A stretch of DNA of 34,658 nt from Gammaproteobacteria bacterium (GTDB lineage Bacteria > Pseudomonadota > Gammaproteobacteria > Arenicellales > JAJDZL01). The notes beneath the pieces were generated by a model. That model had not been told where the DNA came from, ran no database searches, and saw only the letters and a list, made by a program, of their open reading frames with translations. The stretch is from positions 1 through 34,658 of the forward strand of contig JAJDXD010000145.1 of assembly GCA_022823405.1 (NCBI GenBank), read 5' to 3'. Positions 18,995-28,070 of this stretch are shown here, in pieces. Position 1 is the first letter of the stretch. Each line of letters starts with the position of its first letter. A program made the position numbers and the translations under genes.

Positions 18995-19024
18995 TGCAAG
19001 AATGTATTTGCTTGCATTTTTTTT
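18995..19024 (+). terminator. Terminator-like hairpin on the plus strand
   Basis: TGCAAG-10 nt-CTTGCA followed directly by eight T (19017-19024). The form is that of a rho-independent terminator reading on the plus strand, although the stem is only six pairs. All genes around it are on the minus strand, so it would stop antisense transcription or end an unseen small RNA. Confidence 0.4.
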
Positions 19025-19026
19025 GC

Positions 19027-19058
19027 TCGAAAGTTCGACTCAATTTTCTTGAAAATTG
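19027..19058. repeat. Two adjacent palindromes downstream of gor
   Basis: TCGAA-AG-TTCGA at 19027-19038 and CAATTTTC-TT-GAAAATTG at 19041-19058, the second with eight perfect pairs. They start 22 nt after the gor stop (reading on minus) and precede dctQM. No T-run follows on the minus strand, so they may stabilise the gor mRNA end or bind a regulator rather than terminate. Confidence 0.4.
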
Positions 19059-19079
19059 TCGGCCGAAACGTTCAATTAA

Positions 19080-20420
19080 CTACCGCATCGTGACAAACTC
19101 TTCTGAAACAGTGGGATGAATTGCCACCGTATTATCAAAGTCTCGTTTTCGCGCACCCATCTTCACTGCCACAGAAAATCCTTGGATGATCTCGTCCGCA
19201 AAGTCGCCTACAAGGTGACAGCCAATCACCGTCTCGTCCTCTCCAACGGTAATTAACTTCATCAGCGTGGGTGAAGTTCTTGAGGTGATCTGGTAGTACA
19301 TATTTTTGAATGAACTGGTGTAGATTTTGATGTCATCGCCAAACTTTTCCCGAGCCGCCGCTTCACTGAGTCCCATCGTACCTATCGGTGGATGGCTGAA
19401 AATGACCGATGGAATATTGTCATAATCCAGGTGAGCTCCATTGTGTCCGCCGAATATTCGGTCGGAGAGCTTCCGCCCCGCCGCGATTGCAACTGGAGTC
19501 AATGCAACTCGCCCGGTTACATCTCCGACGGCAAAAACATTGTTGGCCGAAGTGACCTGGTATTTGTCGGTAACGACAAACCCTCTGGAGTCGAGTTCAA
19601 CCCCTGCTACTTCCACATTCAAACCTTTGGTGTTGGGTTTTCGACCGATTGCGAAAATGAACTCGTCAACGTCATCAATAGCTGGTGCATTGTTCAGTTC
19701 AATGCGAAGTCTTGAGCCTTGTCTGGTAATCTCAGTTGCTGAGTTATTCAAAATGAACACCACACCGCTACGCTTCATTTCTGACATCACGACCTGTGTG
19801 ATGGACGAATCAAATCCGCGCAGCAATTGATCCTTTCTAAGTACCATGATCACTTCGCTACCCAGCCCGTGCAGCATACCTGCAAATTCGGTGGCTATGT
19901 ATCCGGCTCCTGTGATCACTACCTTTTCTGGCAAACGCTCCATCTCGAAGAAACCGTCGCTAGTGATCGAAAATTCTGCACCCGGAATTTTCGGCACAAT
20001 CGGTTCACTGCCGGTTGCAATCAGGATGTAAGAAGCCCTATAGACATTGTCGTCGACTCGAACCGTGTCGGATGACTCGAAACTCGCCTGCCCACTTAAA
20101 TAACTGACGCTGGCTTTTTCAAGATTGGTCTCATAGATGCCGTTCAACCTAGCGATGTATGAATCTCGAGCGCTTTTGATTTTGCTCCATTCAAATCCTT
20201 TGCAGTCAACATTGAAGCCATAGTCGGGTGCATCATGCAGCATTTCAGCGATTCGTGAAGTCGTCCACATGACTTTTTTGGGCACACAGCCAACATTGAC
20301 ACAAGTACCGCCGAGTTTGTGACTCTCGACAACTGCGCATTTTGCACCATACTCGCTCGCTCGACGGGCAGCGGCCAAACCGCCGCTACCTCCACCAATG
20401 ACAATTAAGTCGAAATCCAT
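19080..20420 (-). CDS. gor: Glutathione-disulfide reductase
   Basis: NADPH-dependent FAD enzyme that reduces oxidised glutathione in the cytoplasm. The 446-residue length is typical. DLIVIGGGSGGLAAARRA is the FAD-binding loop, and LGGTCVNVGCVPKKVMW carries the redox cysteines Cys40 and Cys45 in the glutathione-reductase spacing. TGAGYIATEFAGMLHGLGSE is the NADPH loop and VFAVGDVTGRVALTPVAIAA the second FAD motif. HPTVSEEFVTMR at the end gives the catalytic histidine-glutamate pair in the form typical of glutathione reductases. It lies 64 nt downstream of putA on the same strand. Confidence 0.94.
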   Translation of the reverse strand: MDFDLIVIGGGSGGLAAARRASEYGAKCAVVESHKLGGTCVNVGCVPKKVMWTTSRIAEMLHDAPDYGFNVDCKGFEWSKIKSARDSYIARLNGIYETNLEKASVSYLSGQASFESSDTVRVDDNVYRASYILIATGSEPIVPKIPGAEFSITSDGFFEMERLPEKVVITGAGYIATEFAGMLHGLGSEVIMVLRKDQLLRGFDSSITQVVMSEMKRSGVVFILNNSATEITRQGSRLRIELNNAPAIDDVDEFIFAIGRKPNTKGLNVEVAGVELDSRGFVVTDKYQVTSANNVFAVGDVTGRVALTPVAIAAGRKLSDRIFGGHNGAHLDYDNIPSVIFSHPPIGTMGLSEAAAREKFGDDIKIYTSSFKNMYYQITSRTSPTLMKLITVGEDETVIGCHLVGDFADEIIQGFSVAVKMGARKRDFDNTVAIHPTVSEEFVTMR

Positions 20421-20484
20421 ATTTGTTTTTCTCCAGAAGTATTGTGTTCAGTTTGCAGCTGCTGCAAATGTTATTGCAATTTCA

Positions 20485-23400
20485 CTACGTTTCGGCTTCG
20501 ATCAGCAGTCGCGCATTACCACCAGCCGCCGTGGTGTCGATGCAGAGTGTTTTTTCTGCAATGAAGCTCCAAGGTGTCCAAGTATCCGTAACGAACTGCA
20601 CGATTGGACCATCGAAGTGAGCTAACTCTTGTCGCAATGTGACTGCGAGTTTGCGGTCCAAGCGTTCAAACGTTACACCTGCGAGAGATTCACATGATGC
20701 AAGACTTGTGGCGTCGGGCACTAGTTCGCTGGCAATCAATGGCAGTCTGGCGTGAATCAGCGCACCGGTCAATCCAGAGCTGACGCCAACTGCCAGCACC
20801 GCGTTGCCACTTAGCAGTGCCTGAATGACATGTACTGAGGAACCTATGCAGACGAAAACGCCTTTAGCCTGAAAGTAAAGACGATTGCTTTCACCGGTTG
20901 GTGCATCTAAATCAATCGGCGACTTTAGAAATTTGATTGCACTGGTGAGTGTCGATTTTAATGTCGGGTGAGCTTCAACTGCAGCATTGATTACCGTTCC
21001 CCGGTTTTTGAGTTCGGCCCAGGACTTCTGTGCTCTACTCAGTTTGGACAACTCCTTACGCATATCCTCTCGTTGATAAGTATCGCCACTGAAAACCTTG
21101 ACTGAGGAATCACGAAACTCACGTAAATTTGGAACGTAGTTGGGGCCGCCTGCCTTGGGTCCCGTCCCTGAAAGACCTCTGCCTCCGAAAGGTTGACATC
21201 CGACAATGGCCCCGATCTGATTACGGTTAACATAAATGTTACCGGCATTTACAGATTCGGTCATTTGCTGAACCCGTCGGTCGATTCGCGAATGAAGACC
21301 GAACGTGAGTCCATATCCGGACTGGTTAATCGACTGTATCACCGCGGGCAGTTCATGTGCGGGATAACTTGCGAAATGCAGTATCGGTCCGAATATTTCA
21401 CCTTCCAGATCTTCAATTCCTGACACCTCGAAAACACTCGGTGACACAAAGTGCCCTTCCAGTCCATCCGGCACCGGTGCTTGGTAACGAAGCAGTCCCT
21501 TTGCTTCCATTCGATCAATGTATGCATCAATGTTTTGCTTTGCTTCATCGTCAATAACCGGCCCAACATCTGTTTCAATGTTCCAGGGATCACCGACGAC
21601 GAGTGTTTCCATCGCACCGAACAGCATGTTACAGATTCTCGTTTTCATGTCTTCCTGGATATACAGCATGCGCAATGCTGAACAACGTTGCCCAGCACTC
21701 TGGAAAGCCGATACGATGATGTCCCGAACAGCCTGTTCCGGAAGCGCCGTGGAGTCAATGATCATCGCGTTGAGGCCGCCAGTCTCGGCAACCAGTTTGC
21801 CCAATGGATTACCACTTTCTGCCATGGTGCGATGAATAATTTGAGCGACTTCGGATGAACCGGTGAAATTGACTCCAGCGATTCTTGGATCTGATACCAG
21901 TTGGGAACCAACGGTTTCCCCGGTTCCATAAACAGCAACACACGCTTCCTTTGGAACACCCGCCTGATACATCAGATCGATTGCTTTCGAAGCAATTAGC
22001 GGAGATTGTTCTGCCGGTTTAGCAATGACTGAGTTTCCGGCAGCTAACGCACCGGTAATTTGGCCAGTAAAGATTGCGAGTGGAAAGTTCCATGGGGAAA
22101 TGCACAAAATCACACCTCGAGGTGCATTGTTTTGTGGTAGCGTAGCTATATGGATCGCCTCATTGGCGTAATAGCGACAGAAATCGACCGCTTCTCTCAC
22201 TTCGGCCACTGCATCTGGAATCGACTTTCCGGTTTCTCTGACCATCAAAGCAATCAATTCGACATGGCTTGCTTCATATTCTTCAGCAATTCGCTGCAAA
22301 ATTGTCGAACGTTCCTCCGCAGTTGTATTCTGCCATATATTCAAGGTACGAAAAGTATCAGAGATCACTTGTGGTATGACGGCCGGGTTTGAGTGCAGTA
22401 CGCTTCCAACCGGTCTATCGGGATACGCAGAGTTGAATCGTGTTTCCAACTGGCGGTTGCTTACTTTTGCAACATCAGTTGGAATGGCGGTCCATTCGCG
22501 ATTTGAATACTCATCCATCGCACTTTTTAGTTGAAGCAAATCGGGGTCACTTTCCAAATCCAGGCCAATGGAATTTTGACGTGATTCACCGAAAATTTTG
22601 CTCGGCTGAGGAATGTTTGGATTTCGAATCTGATCATTGAGACATTTTGTCTGTTCGATAGGATCCGAGACAATTTGGCTCACGGGGACGCGCCGGTCCA
22701 TCAATTGATTGACAAATGAACTGTTCGCGCCATTTTCCAGAATTCGTCTGACAAGGTAGGCGAGCAGATCTTCGTGTGCACCAACAGGGGCATAGATCCG
22801 GCACCGGTAGCCGAAAGTAGTTTTGGCGAATTGGTGGACCTCTTCACCCATACCATGCAGCCTTTGAAATTCAAAGTCACTTGAATCTGATGCCAATTCC
22901 AAAACGGAACGGATTGTGTGAATATTGTGAGTGGCGAACTGTGGATAGATATGGTCGTTCAGTTCAAAGAGACGCTGTGCACAGGCAAGATAGGAAAGGT
23001 CGGTTGAACTTTTACGGGTGAATACCGGATAGGTTGAAAGTCCCAAAACTTGTGCGCGCTTGACTTCAGTATCCCAGTACGCCCCCTTGACCAAGCGTAG
23101 CATTAATTTTCGATCAAGTTCTCTTGCCAATGTATGCAGCCACTCAATTACGGGCAGTGCGCGTTGGCCATAAGCTTGCACTACAACGCCGAATCCCTCC
23201 CAGTTTTCAAGTTGAGGTTTTCGTAGAACATGTTCAATGATGTCAAGTGACAGATCAAGCTTGTCGGATTCCTCCGCGTCGATGTTGAAACCCATGTTTG
23301 ACTGCATGGCAAGCATCACCAACTCCAGGGTTGAATCAATGAGTTCTTCCAGATTCAGTGTGCGGTGCGTAGCTTGGTAGCGGGGATGTATGGCAGAGAG

Positions 23401-24126
23401 TTTTACTGAAATTCCAGGGTTGTCCCTTACATCATCTGAGTGGCAATGGTCGGCAAGGAAATTGATCGCAATGGCATAGGCGTCCTTGTAGCGTCTCGCA
23501 TCACTCCAGGTTAGTGCTGACTCACCGAGCATGTCGTAGGAATACCGGTAACCCTGTTCGACGAATTCTCGGCCACGCAGTTCAGCAGACTCAATATCAG
23601 ATCCGAGTATGTACTGATCTGCGATCAATTTAATGGCCTTAGCCACCGCTAGGCGGACCACGGGTTCTCCAAGCCGTTTAACAACCCGTCGCATCACTTT
23701 GGCGACATCGTCGTTTTTATCGCTCTTCAGAATTTTCCCGGTGAGCATCAGTGCCCAGGTCGAGGCATTCACCAGAGAGGATGCGGAATTTCCAAGATGT
23801 CTGCCCCAGTCAGCAGGCGCCAACTTGTCACTGATGAGTGTGTCTACCGTGTCTGCATCAGGCACCCGCAAGAGTGCTTCGGCCAGACACATCAATGCGA
23901 TACCCTCTTCAGTCGTTAAACCATATTCCACCAAAAAGGGCGACATTATTCCGGAGGGTGGGTTTTTGCGGACCTCGCGGGCGATGTGTATTGCATCATT
24001 CTTGATGCGGTTTCGCGAATTTTCCTCAAGGCGGATACCGTTGAGAAGTGAACTCACAACTTCTGTTTCCGACGCAAATTGATGCGACCAGATATTTTCC
24101 CTGCAATCTTGGAGTTTTGAATGCAC
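20485..24126 (-). CDS. putA: Bifunctional proline dehydrogenase / delta-1-pyrroline-5-carboxylate dehydrogenase
   Basis: Oxidises proline to glutamate in two steps, with FAD then NAD+, usually at the inner membrane surface. The 1213-residue protein starts directly with the alpha-helical and PRODH region. No ribbon-helix-helix DNA-binding domain is seen at the N-terminus, so it is not the autorepressing E. coli type. PRODH motifs: LRLVKGAYWDTEVKRAQ near residue 345, FATHNIHTI, and RIYAPVGAHEDLLAYLVRR. Aldehyde dehydrogenase motifs: ISPWNFPLAIFTGQITGALA, VAETGGLNAMI, and SAGQRCSALRMLY with the catalytic cysteine. After about residue 1000 there is the extra C-terminal domain, ending in the conserved TTAAGGNARLL. 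These features fit a type B PutA. It begins 27 nt after ychF. How it is regulated is not visible; no Lrp-like PutR gene is adjacent. Confidence 0.96.
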   Translation of the reverse strand: MHSKLQDCRENIWSHQFASETEVVSSLLNGIRLEENSRNRIKNDAIHIAREVRKNPPSGIMSPFLVEYGLTTEEGIALMCLAEALLRVPDADTVDTLISDKLAPADWGRHLGNSASSLVNASTWALMLTGKILKSDKNDDVAKVMRRVVKRLGEPVVRLAVAKAIKLIADQYILGSDIESAELRGREFVEQGYRYSYDMLGESALTWSDARRYKDAYAIAINFLADHCHSDDVRDNPGISVKLSAIHPRYQATHRTLNLEELIDSTLELVMLAMQSNMGFNIDAEESDKLDLSLDIIEHVLRKPQLENWEGFGVVVQAYGQRALPVIEWLHTLARELDRKLMLRLVKGAYWDTEVKRAQVLGLSTYPVFTRKSSTDLSYLACAQRLFELNDHIYPQFATHNIHTIRSVLELASDSSDFEFQRLHGMGEEVHQFAKTTFGYRCRIYAPVGAHEDLLAYLVRRILENGANSSFVNQLMDRRVPVSQIVSDPIEQTKCLNDQIRNPNIPQPSKIFGESRQNSIGLDLESDPDLLQLKSAMDEYSNREWTAIPTDVAKVSNRQLETRFNSAYPDRPVGSVLHSNPAVIPQVISDTFRTLNIWQNTTAEERSTILQRIAEEYEASHVELIALMVRETGKSIPDAVAEVREAVDFCRYYANEAIHIATLPQNNAPRGVILCISPWNFPLAIFTGQITGALAAGNSVIAKPAEQSPLIASKAIDLMYQAGVPKEACVAVYGTGETVGSQLVSDPRIAGVNFTGSSEVAQIIHRTMAESGNPLGKLVAETGGLNAMIIDSTALPEQAVRDIIVSAFQSAGQRCSALRMLYIQEDMKTRICNMLFGAMETLVVGDPWNIETDVGPVIDDEAKQNIDAYIDRMEAKGLLRYQAPVPDGLEGHFVSPSVFEVSGIEDLEGEIFGPILHFASYPAHELPAVIQSINQSGYGLTFGLHSRIDRRVQQMTESVNAGNIYVNRNQIGAIVGCQPFGGRGLSGTGPKAGGPNYVPNLREFRDSSVKVFSGDTYQREDMRKELSKLSRAQKSWAELKNRGTVINAAVEAHPTLKSTLTSAIKFLKSPIDLDAPTGESNRLYFQAKGVFVCIGSSVHVIQALLSGNAVLAVGVSSGLTGALIHARLPLIASELVPDATSLASCESLAGVTFERLDRKLAVTLRQELAHFDGPIVQFVTDTWTPWSFIAEKTLCIDTTAAGGNARLLIEAET

Positions 24127-24153
24127 TTACATACCCTGTGCAATCAGGGGACT

Positions 24154-25209
24154 TCAGGAATTAAATCGAACTCGAAGAATTTCACCGTCTTGAGGTAAAT
24201 ATGTTTTTCCTTCAATACGCAGTTTACCAGCTTTCTTTACAGCCTGTTCACTCCCTAGAGCGACCAGATCACTGCAGTCCATCACCTCCACACGGATAAA
24301 TCCCGTTTCCATATCGGTATGAATTCGGCCAGCTGCCTGCTTGGCGGTGGTTCCTTTTGGTATGGCCCATGCCCGCACCTCACTTTCGTTGAAAGTAAAG
24401 AAAGTACGAAGTTCAAGCACTGAATAGGCGGCCTGTACAACCCGTTCAATTGCGGAGTGGTCACCTCCCATTTCAATCCTGAAAGCATCCTGCTCCTGTT
24501 CTGGCATTTTTGCTAGTTCAGATTCGAGTTCTGCACAAATCGAGACGGCGGGAATAGAGCTTTGCGGAACATTTTGAAGTGAAGCATTCCGATCAAGTTG
24601 GCTCTCGTCAATATTCATTACATAGAATTTTCGCTTTGTGGTCAACAAGTGCAGTTGGTCGACAAACTCCCTTTCTTCGGGGTCCAATTCAAGATCGCTG
24701 ACTGATGCATCACTTTCAAGCGCTGATAGGACTCTCGTTAATGCATTAACGGCGATCTTTTGACTCTTTTCACCGATTCGCGCACGTCTGCTCGCTTTGT
24801 CGAGGGCTTTACTTACCGTTGCGAGATCGGCCAGAATCAGTTCGAGATTAACCACATCGACATCTGATTGCCAGTCAGATTGACTGTCAAAGCACCCTAC
24901 AACGTGAGCAATAACATCCATCTCCCGAATGTGTGACAGAAATCGATTGCCAAGCCCTTCGCCACGAGATGCGCCTTCAACCAGTCCCGCGATGTCAACA
25001 AACTCAAGCGTGACGGGAACTTGTGTTTCCACACCAACCACCTGTGCGATTGCCAGCAGCCTGGTGTCACGTACAGCGGAGATACCAGAATTCGGTTCTA
25101 TCGTGCAAAAGGGAAAACTCTCTGCTGGAACATTCGAGAGGGTGAGGGCGTTGAACAGGGTTGATTTACCGGCATTGGGTGTTCCGATTATTCCACACCG
25201 GACGCTCAT
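24154..25209 (-). CDS. ychF: Redox-regulated ATPase YchF (Obg family)
   Basis: P-loop ATPase of the Obg/YchF family that binds ribosomes and is linked to stress responses. G1 is GIIGTPNAGKSTLFNAL near the N-terminus; GxPNVGKS is usual, and valine is alanine here. G3 is FVDIAGLVEGASRGEGLGNRF. The G4 position reads MNIDES instead of NKxD, the known change that makes YchF prefer ATP. A C-terminal TGS domain follows (FFTFNESEVRAWAIPKGTT, then HTDMETGFIRVEVM). I chose ATG 25209 because MSVRCGIIG aligns with the normal N-terminus; a GTG at 25224 would add five residues. It follows pth by 16 nt, the usual pth-ychF pairing. Confidence 0.96.
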   Translation of the reverse strand: MSVRCGIIGTPNAGKSTLFNALTLSNVPAESFPFCTIEPNSGISAVRDTRLLAIAQVVGVETQVPVTLEFVDIAGLVEGASRGEGLGNRFLSHIREMDVIAHVVGCFDSQSDWQSDVDVVNLELILADLATVSKALDKASRRARIGEKSQKIAVNALTRVLSALESDASVSDLELDPEEREFVDQLHLLTTKRKFYVMNIDESQLDRNASLQNVPQSSIPAVSICAELESELAKMPEQEQDAFRIEMGGDHSAIERVVQAAYSVLELRTFFTFNESEVRAWAIPKGTTAKQAAGRIHTDMETGFIRVEVMDCSDLVALGSEQAVKKAGKLRIEGKTYLPQDGEILRVRFNS

Positions 25210-25225
25210 GGATTCGTTTGACACC

Positions 25226-25837
25226 TCACGTTGCTGACTGTTCTTCTGAACGGTTTTGGCTGCCTCGGCTATGTAGTATTGTCATGGCTTTTTCGAGGTT
25301 GCCTGTGAGCATTTCAGGCAACGCATCAATCGTATCTTCAATAGCCTGGTTAATCAGAATCTGGTCTGTCGCGGGTGGGACACTCAGTACGTAAGGAGTT
25401 GTGTTGGCATCGCGATGGGGCCGTCCTATACCCAGGCGAATGCGTAAGAAATTGCGGGTCGTACTGTGTGCAATGATATCGCTGACTCCGTTGTGCCCAC
25501 CTGCTCCACCACTTCGCCGGATGCGTACACTGCCAATCGGAAGGTCTAGGTCATCATAGACCACCACTGCATTGCCAGGATCAATGTCGTAGTAGCGGGT
25601 GACTAGGTGAAAAGCGTAGCCACTTCGATTCATGTAAGTCATTGGTTGAACCAGCCATACAGGTGCGTCATTGATGGTCACCCGCACCAAGTCAGATTGA
25701 AGACGGGGATTCGCTTTCAGTTGGCTTTGGTGCTCACTGGCGATTTGTTCGACGAATCGAAAACCGCAGTTATGGCGGGTATTACGATACTGTGCGCCGG
25801 GATTGCCAAGACCAAAAATGACACGGGTGTCGGTCAC
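25226..25837 (-). CDS. pth: Peptidyl-tRNA hydrolase
   Basis: Releases tRNA from peptidyl-tRNA that has dropped off ribosomes; essential in most bacteria. The 203-residue protein carries FGLGNPGAQYRNTRHNCGF with the catalytic histidine near residue 22 and YMNRSGYA near 68. It also has VVYDDLDLPIG with the catalytic aspartate near 95, and GGAGGHNGVSDIIAHSTTRN followed by FLRIRLGIGRP. It lies between rplY and ychF, as commonly found. About 10 residues beyond the usual 190-195 form the C-terminal tail. Confidence 0.97.
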   Translation of the reverse strand: MTDTRVIFGLGNPGAQYRNTRHNCGFRFVEQIASEHQSQLKANPRLQSDLVRVTINDAPVWLVQPMTYMNRSGYAFHLVTRYYDIDPGNAVVVYDDLDLPIGSVRIRRSGGAGGHNGVSDIIAHSTTRNFLRIRLGIGRPHRDANTTPYVLSVPPATDQILINQAIEDTIDALPEMLTGNLEKAMTILHSRGSQNRSEEQSAT

Positions 25838-25915
25838 AACTCACCCTGACGGAAATCAATTAAATTCGCAATTTGATATGCGGAATAACCGAACAGGTGT
25901 TGAACAACCGTGTGA

Positions 25916-26575
25916 TTAATCGCTCTCCTCTTCAGCCTCCGGTACCGCCAGAACTTCCTCTTCATCGATTTCATCTTCTTCTTCAATTTCTGCTGAAATT
26001 TTCGATGGTGAGATCGATGCAATTGCGTAGTCATCACCTTCGTGCAACAACGCTGTCATCTCAACCCCTTCCGGAAGCTGGACATCTGACAGGTGGACAG
26101 CCTGGTTGATTTCAAGTTGGCTAATATCTACTGTTAAATATTCAGGCAGGTCTTTTGGCAGGCATTGAATTTCAACATCGGTAACCAGCCGCGTGAAGAT
26201 TCCCCCCTGCACTTTAATTCCAGGTGCCATTTCATCGCCCTCGAAATGGAGCGGAACACGCAAGGAAATCTGTTCAGTTGCTCTGACCCGTAGCAGGTCA
26301 ACATGCAGAATCTGAGTTTTGTAGGGGTGCATTTGAACTTCGCGAAGAATCGTACCCTGTTTCTTGCCATTTTCCTTGACGTCAATGATCGCGGAATGGA
26401 AAGCCTCGACTTCAAGGTTGTGTATCAGACTGTTGTGATCTGCGGAGTAGTAGGCGTTCTTTTTATTCGCGCCGTACACTACCACAGGAACCCGTCCTTG
26501 GCGTCTGAGCCTGCGACTATGTGAGGAGCCAAGCTCCTCGCGCGATTCAAGTTCAATCGAAAAATTGGTACTCAT
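25916..26575 (-). CDS. rplY: 50S ribosomal protein L25 (bL25), long CTC form
   Basis: Binds 5S rRNA in the large subunit. The 219-residue protein is the two-domain CTC/TL5 form rather than the 94-residue E. coli L25. The N-terminal domain has SSHSRRLRRQGRVPVVVYGA and HPYKTQILHVDLLRV. The C-terminal domain has VPLHFEGDEMAPGIKVQGGI and TVDISQLEINQAVHLSDVQL. The protein ends in a roughly 30-residue acidic tail. A strong Shine-Dalgarno precedes it (AAGGAGGA on minus, 26588-26595). It sits 41 nt after prs, the conserved prs-rplY-pth order. Confidence 0.96.
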   Translation of the reverse strand: MSTNFSIELESREELGSSHSRRLRRQGRVPVVVYGANKKNAYYSADHNSLIHNLEVEAFHSAIIDVKENGKKQGTILREVQMHPYKTQILHVDLLRVRATEQISLRVPLHFEGDEMAPGIKVQGGIFTRLVTDVEIQCLPKDLPEYLTVDISQLEINQAVHLSDVQLPEGVEMTALLHEGDDYAIASISPSKISAEIEEEDEIDEEEVLAVPEAEEESD

Positions 26576-26587
26576 TGGAATTATTGT

Positions 26588-26595
26588 CCTCCTTG
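26588..26595 (-). promoter_or_regulatory. Strong Shine-Dalgarno of rplY
   Basis: AAGGAGGA on the minus strand, 12 nt before the ATG. It is nearly fully complementary to the 16S rRNA 3' end and fixes the rplY start. Confidence 0.7.
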
Positions 26596-26616
26596 GGCGA
26601 CCGACTGCGGCAAGTA

Positions 26617-27564
26617 TTAGTCGACGAAGATAGAGCTGACGGAGTCGCCGATTGAGATTCGACGCATGGCTTCTCCGATCAACTGTGACACATCAAGTTG
26701 GCGAATTTTATTGCAAAACTGCGCTTCATCGGAGAGACTTATTGTATTACAGACCGCTAATTCGTCCAGATCAGAATTTTCAATACTTTCAATTGCACTA
26801 CCGGAGAGTACAGGGTGTGTGCAGTAGGCCATCACCGCGCGGGCACCTCGCTCCTTCAAGGCGGTGGCAGCCTGGCACAGCGTGTTGGCGGTATCCACAA
26901 TGTCATCAATAAATACACAGGTACGTTTTTCAATGCTACCGATGACATTCATGACTTCAGCGACGTTCGGGCGAGGTCGCCGTTTATCGATGATTGCAAA
27001 TTGCGACCCGAGCTGTTCTGCGATCGACCTTGCTCTGACCACTGCACCGACATCTGGAGCGCAAATCGTCAGTTTTTTAAATTTTTGCTTCCAGATATCG
27101 CCAATGATGACAGGACGTGCGTAAACATTATCGGTGGGAATGTCAAAGAATCCCTGAATCTGATCTGCGTGCAGGTCCATGGTCAGGACACGATCAGCAC
27201 CGGCTTGATTGATAAGAGAGGCGACCAGTTTGGCTGTTATCGGCACTCTTGAATTTCGCGGGCGGCGGTCCTGTCTGGCGTAGCCCAGATATGGGATGAC
27301 TGAAGTGATTCGACCTGCCGAGGACCGTCTTGCTGCATCAATGATAACCAGCAGTTCCATGAGGTTGTCATTCGTTGGCTGACAGGTCGGCTGGACGATA
27401 AAGACATCCATATTACGAATGTTCTCACCGATTTCGACTGAAATTTCCCCGTCGCTAAATCGGCCCACCGTAGCATTGCCCAGTGGAACAGTAAGGTAGT
27501 CTGCGATTTTGTTTGCAAGGTCCCGGTTGGCATTGCCTGCCAGGATCATCATATTTTCAATCAT
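26617..27564 (-). CDS. prs: Ribose-phosphate pyrophosphokinase (PRPP synthetase)
   Basis: Makes PRPP from ribose-5-phosphate and ATP for nucleotide, histidine and tryptophan synthesis. The 315-residue class I enzyme shows [33 protein letters not shown], and [20 protein letters not shown] (ATP flexible loop). [20 protein letters not shown] follows, then the PRPP-binding loop [13 protein letters not shown], where VDTAGTL is usual. The start at 27564 lacks a good Shine-Dalgarno, and a second ATG four codons later is possible. It follows tRNA-Gln by 75 nt on the same strand, the gammaproteobacterial ispE/tRNA-Gln/prs arrangement, but ispE itself is missing upstream. Confidence 0.97.
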   Translation of the reverse strand: MIENMMILAGNANRDLANKIADYLTVPLGNATVGRFSDGEISVEIGENIRNMDVFIVQPTCQPTNDNLMELLVIIDAARRSSAGRITSVIPYLGYARQDRRPRNSRVPITAKLVASLINQAGADRVLTMDLHADQIQGFFDIPTDNVYARPVIIGDIWKQKFKKLTICAPDVGAVVRARSIAEQLGSQFAIIDKRRPRPNVAEVMNVIGSIEKRTCVFIDDIVDTANTLCQAATALKERGARAVMAYCTHPVLSGSAIESIENSDLDELAVCNTISLSDEAQFCNKIRQLDVSQLIGEAMRRISIGDSVSSIFVD

Positions 27565-27639
27565 GGTATAGTGGCTTCGATCGGCGTTTCAGACGATTTT
27601 GGGCTTTGGTGATGACTGTTAATTCTGAGTCGAAAGAAT

Positions 27640-27714
27640 TGGCTGGGGTGCCAGGATTCGAACCTGGGAGTGCCGGAGTCAAAGTCCGGTGCCTTACCAC
27701 TTGGCTACACCCCA
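27640..27714 (-). tRNA. tRNA-Gln (anticodon TTG)
   Basis: On the minus strand a 75-nt cloverleaf starts with TGGGGTG and ends with an acceptor strand pairing to it plus an encoded CCA (27640-27642). The D arm contains AGCCAAGTGGTAAGGC. The anticodon stem CCGGA/TCCGG encloses CTTTGAC with TTG in the centre, and the T arm has GGTTCGAATCC. It lies just upstream of prs, as in many Gammaproteobacteria, and is probably co-transcribed with it. Confidence 0.97.
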
Positions 27715-28070
27715 ATAGATACAGGTCTGGTTTTGGAAATTCGAGGTGATAAATTGTACCGGCACAATCCAGGTGTGCATTGGTGGTTGAAATCAGTATT
27801 TTATTGCTAATTTCGGGGTAGTTTCAGCAAAATGGCGATGTGAAGCCGCAATTGCAATTGACTTGACTTGATCCTACAACTCAATAAGACTGGCTGATGG
27901 AAGAACCATTCAATTTTTCCCAACGAAATCACTTTTAGCTTCGTTCATGTGTCTTGGCTTAAAGTGATTTGGTTTACACTTAAATGTATAACCATGGATA
28001 GTGATCAGAGATCAGTTTAGGGGGATTACGGTTAATGCGCTTGCCTACCGCAAATCCCAATAGTCTGTAA
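27715..28070. other. Spacer between Sel1 gene and tRNA-Gln
   Basis: No ORF is supported. It must contain the promoter for the tRNA-Gln-prs unit, but no clear -35/-10 pair stands out. Its main visible structure is the long inverted repeat at 27926-27970. The ispE gene expected here in many relatives is absent. Confidence 0.45.
27926..27970 (-). repeat. Inverted repeat, 14-nt arms
   Basis: Arms at 27926-27939 and 27957-27970 pair at 13 of 14 positions around a 17-nt loop; the outer ten pairs are perfect. It stands about 100 nt after the Sel1 gene stop, reading on minus. There is no T-run next to it, so a role as the Sel1 terminator is possible but not standard. Confidence 0.5.
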
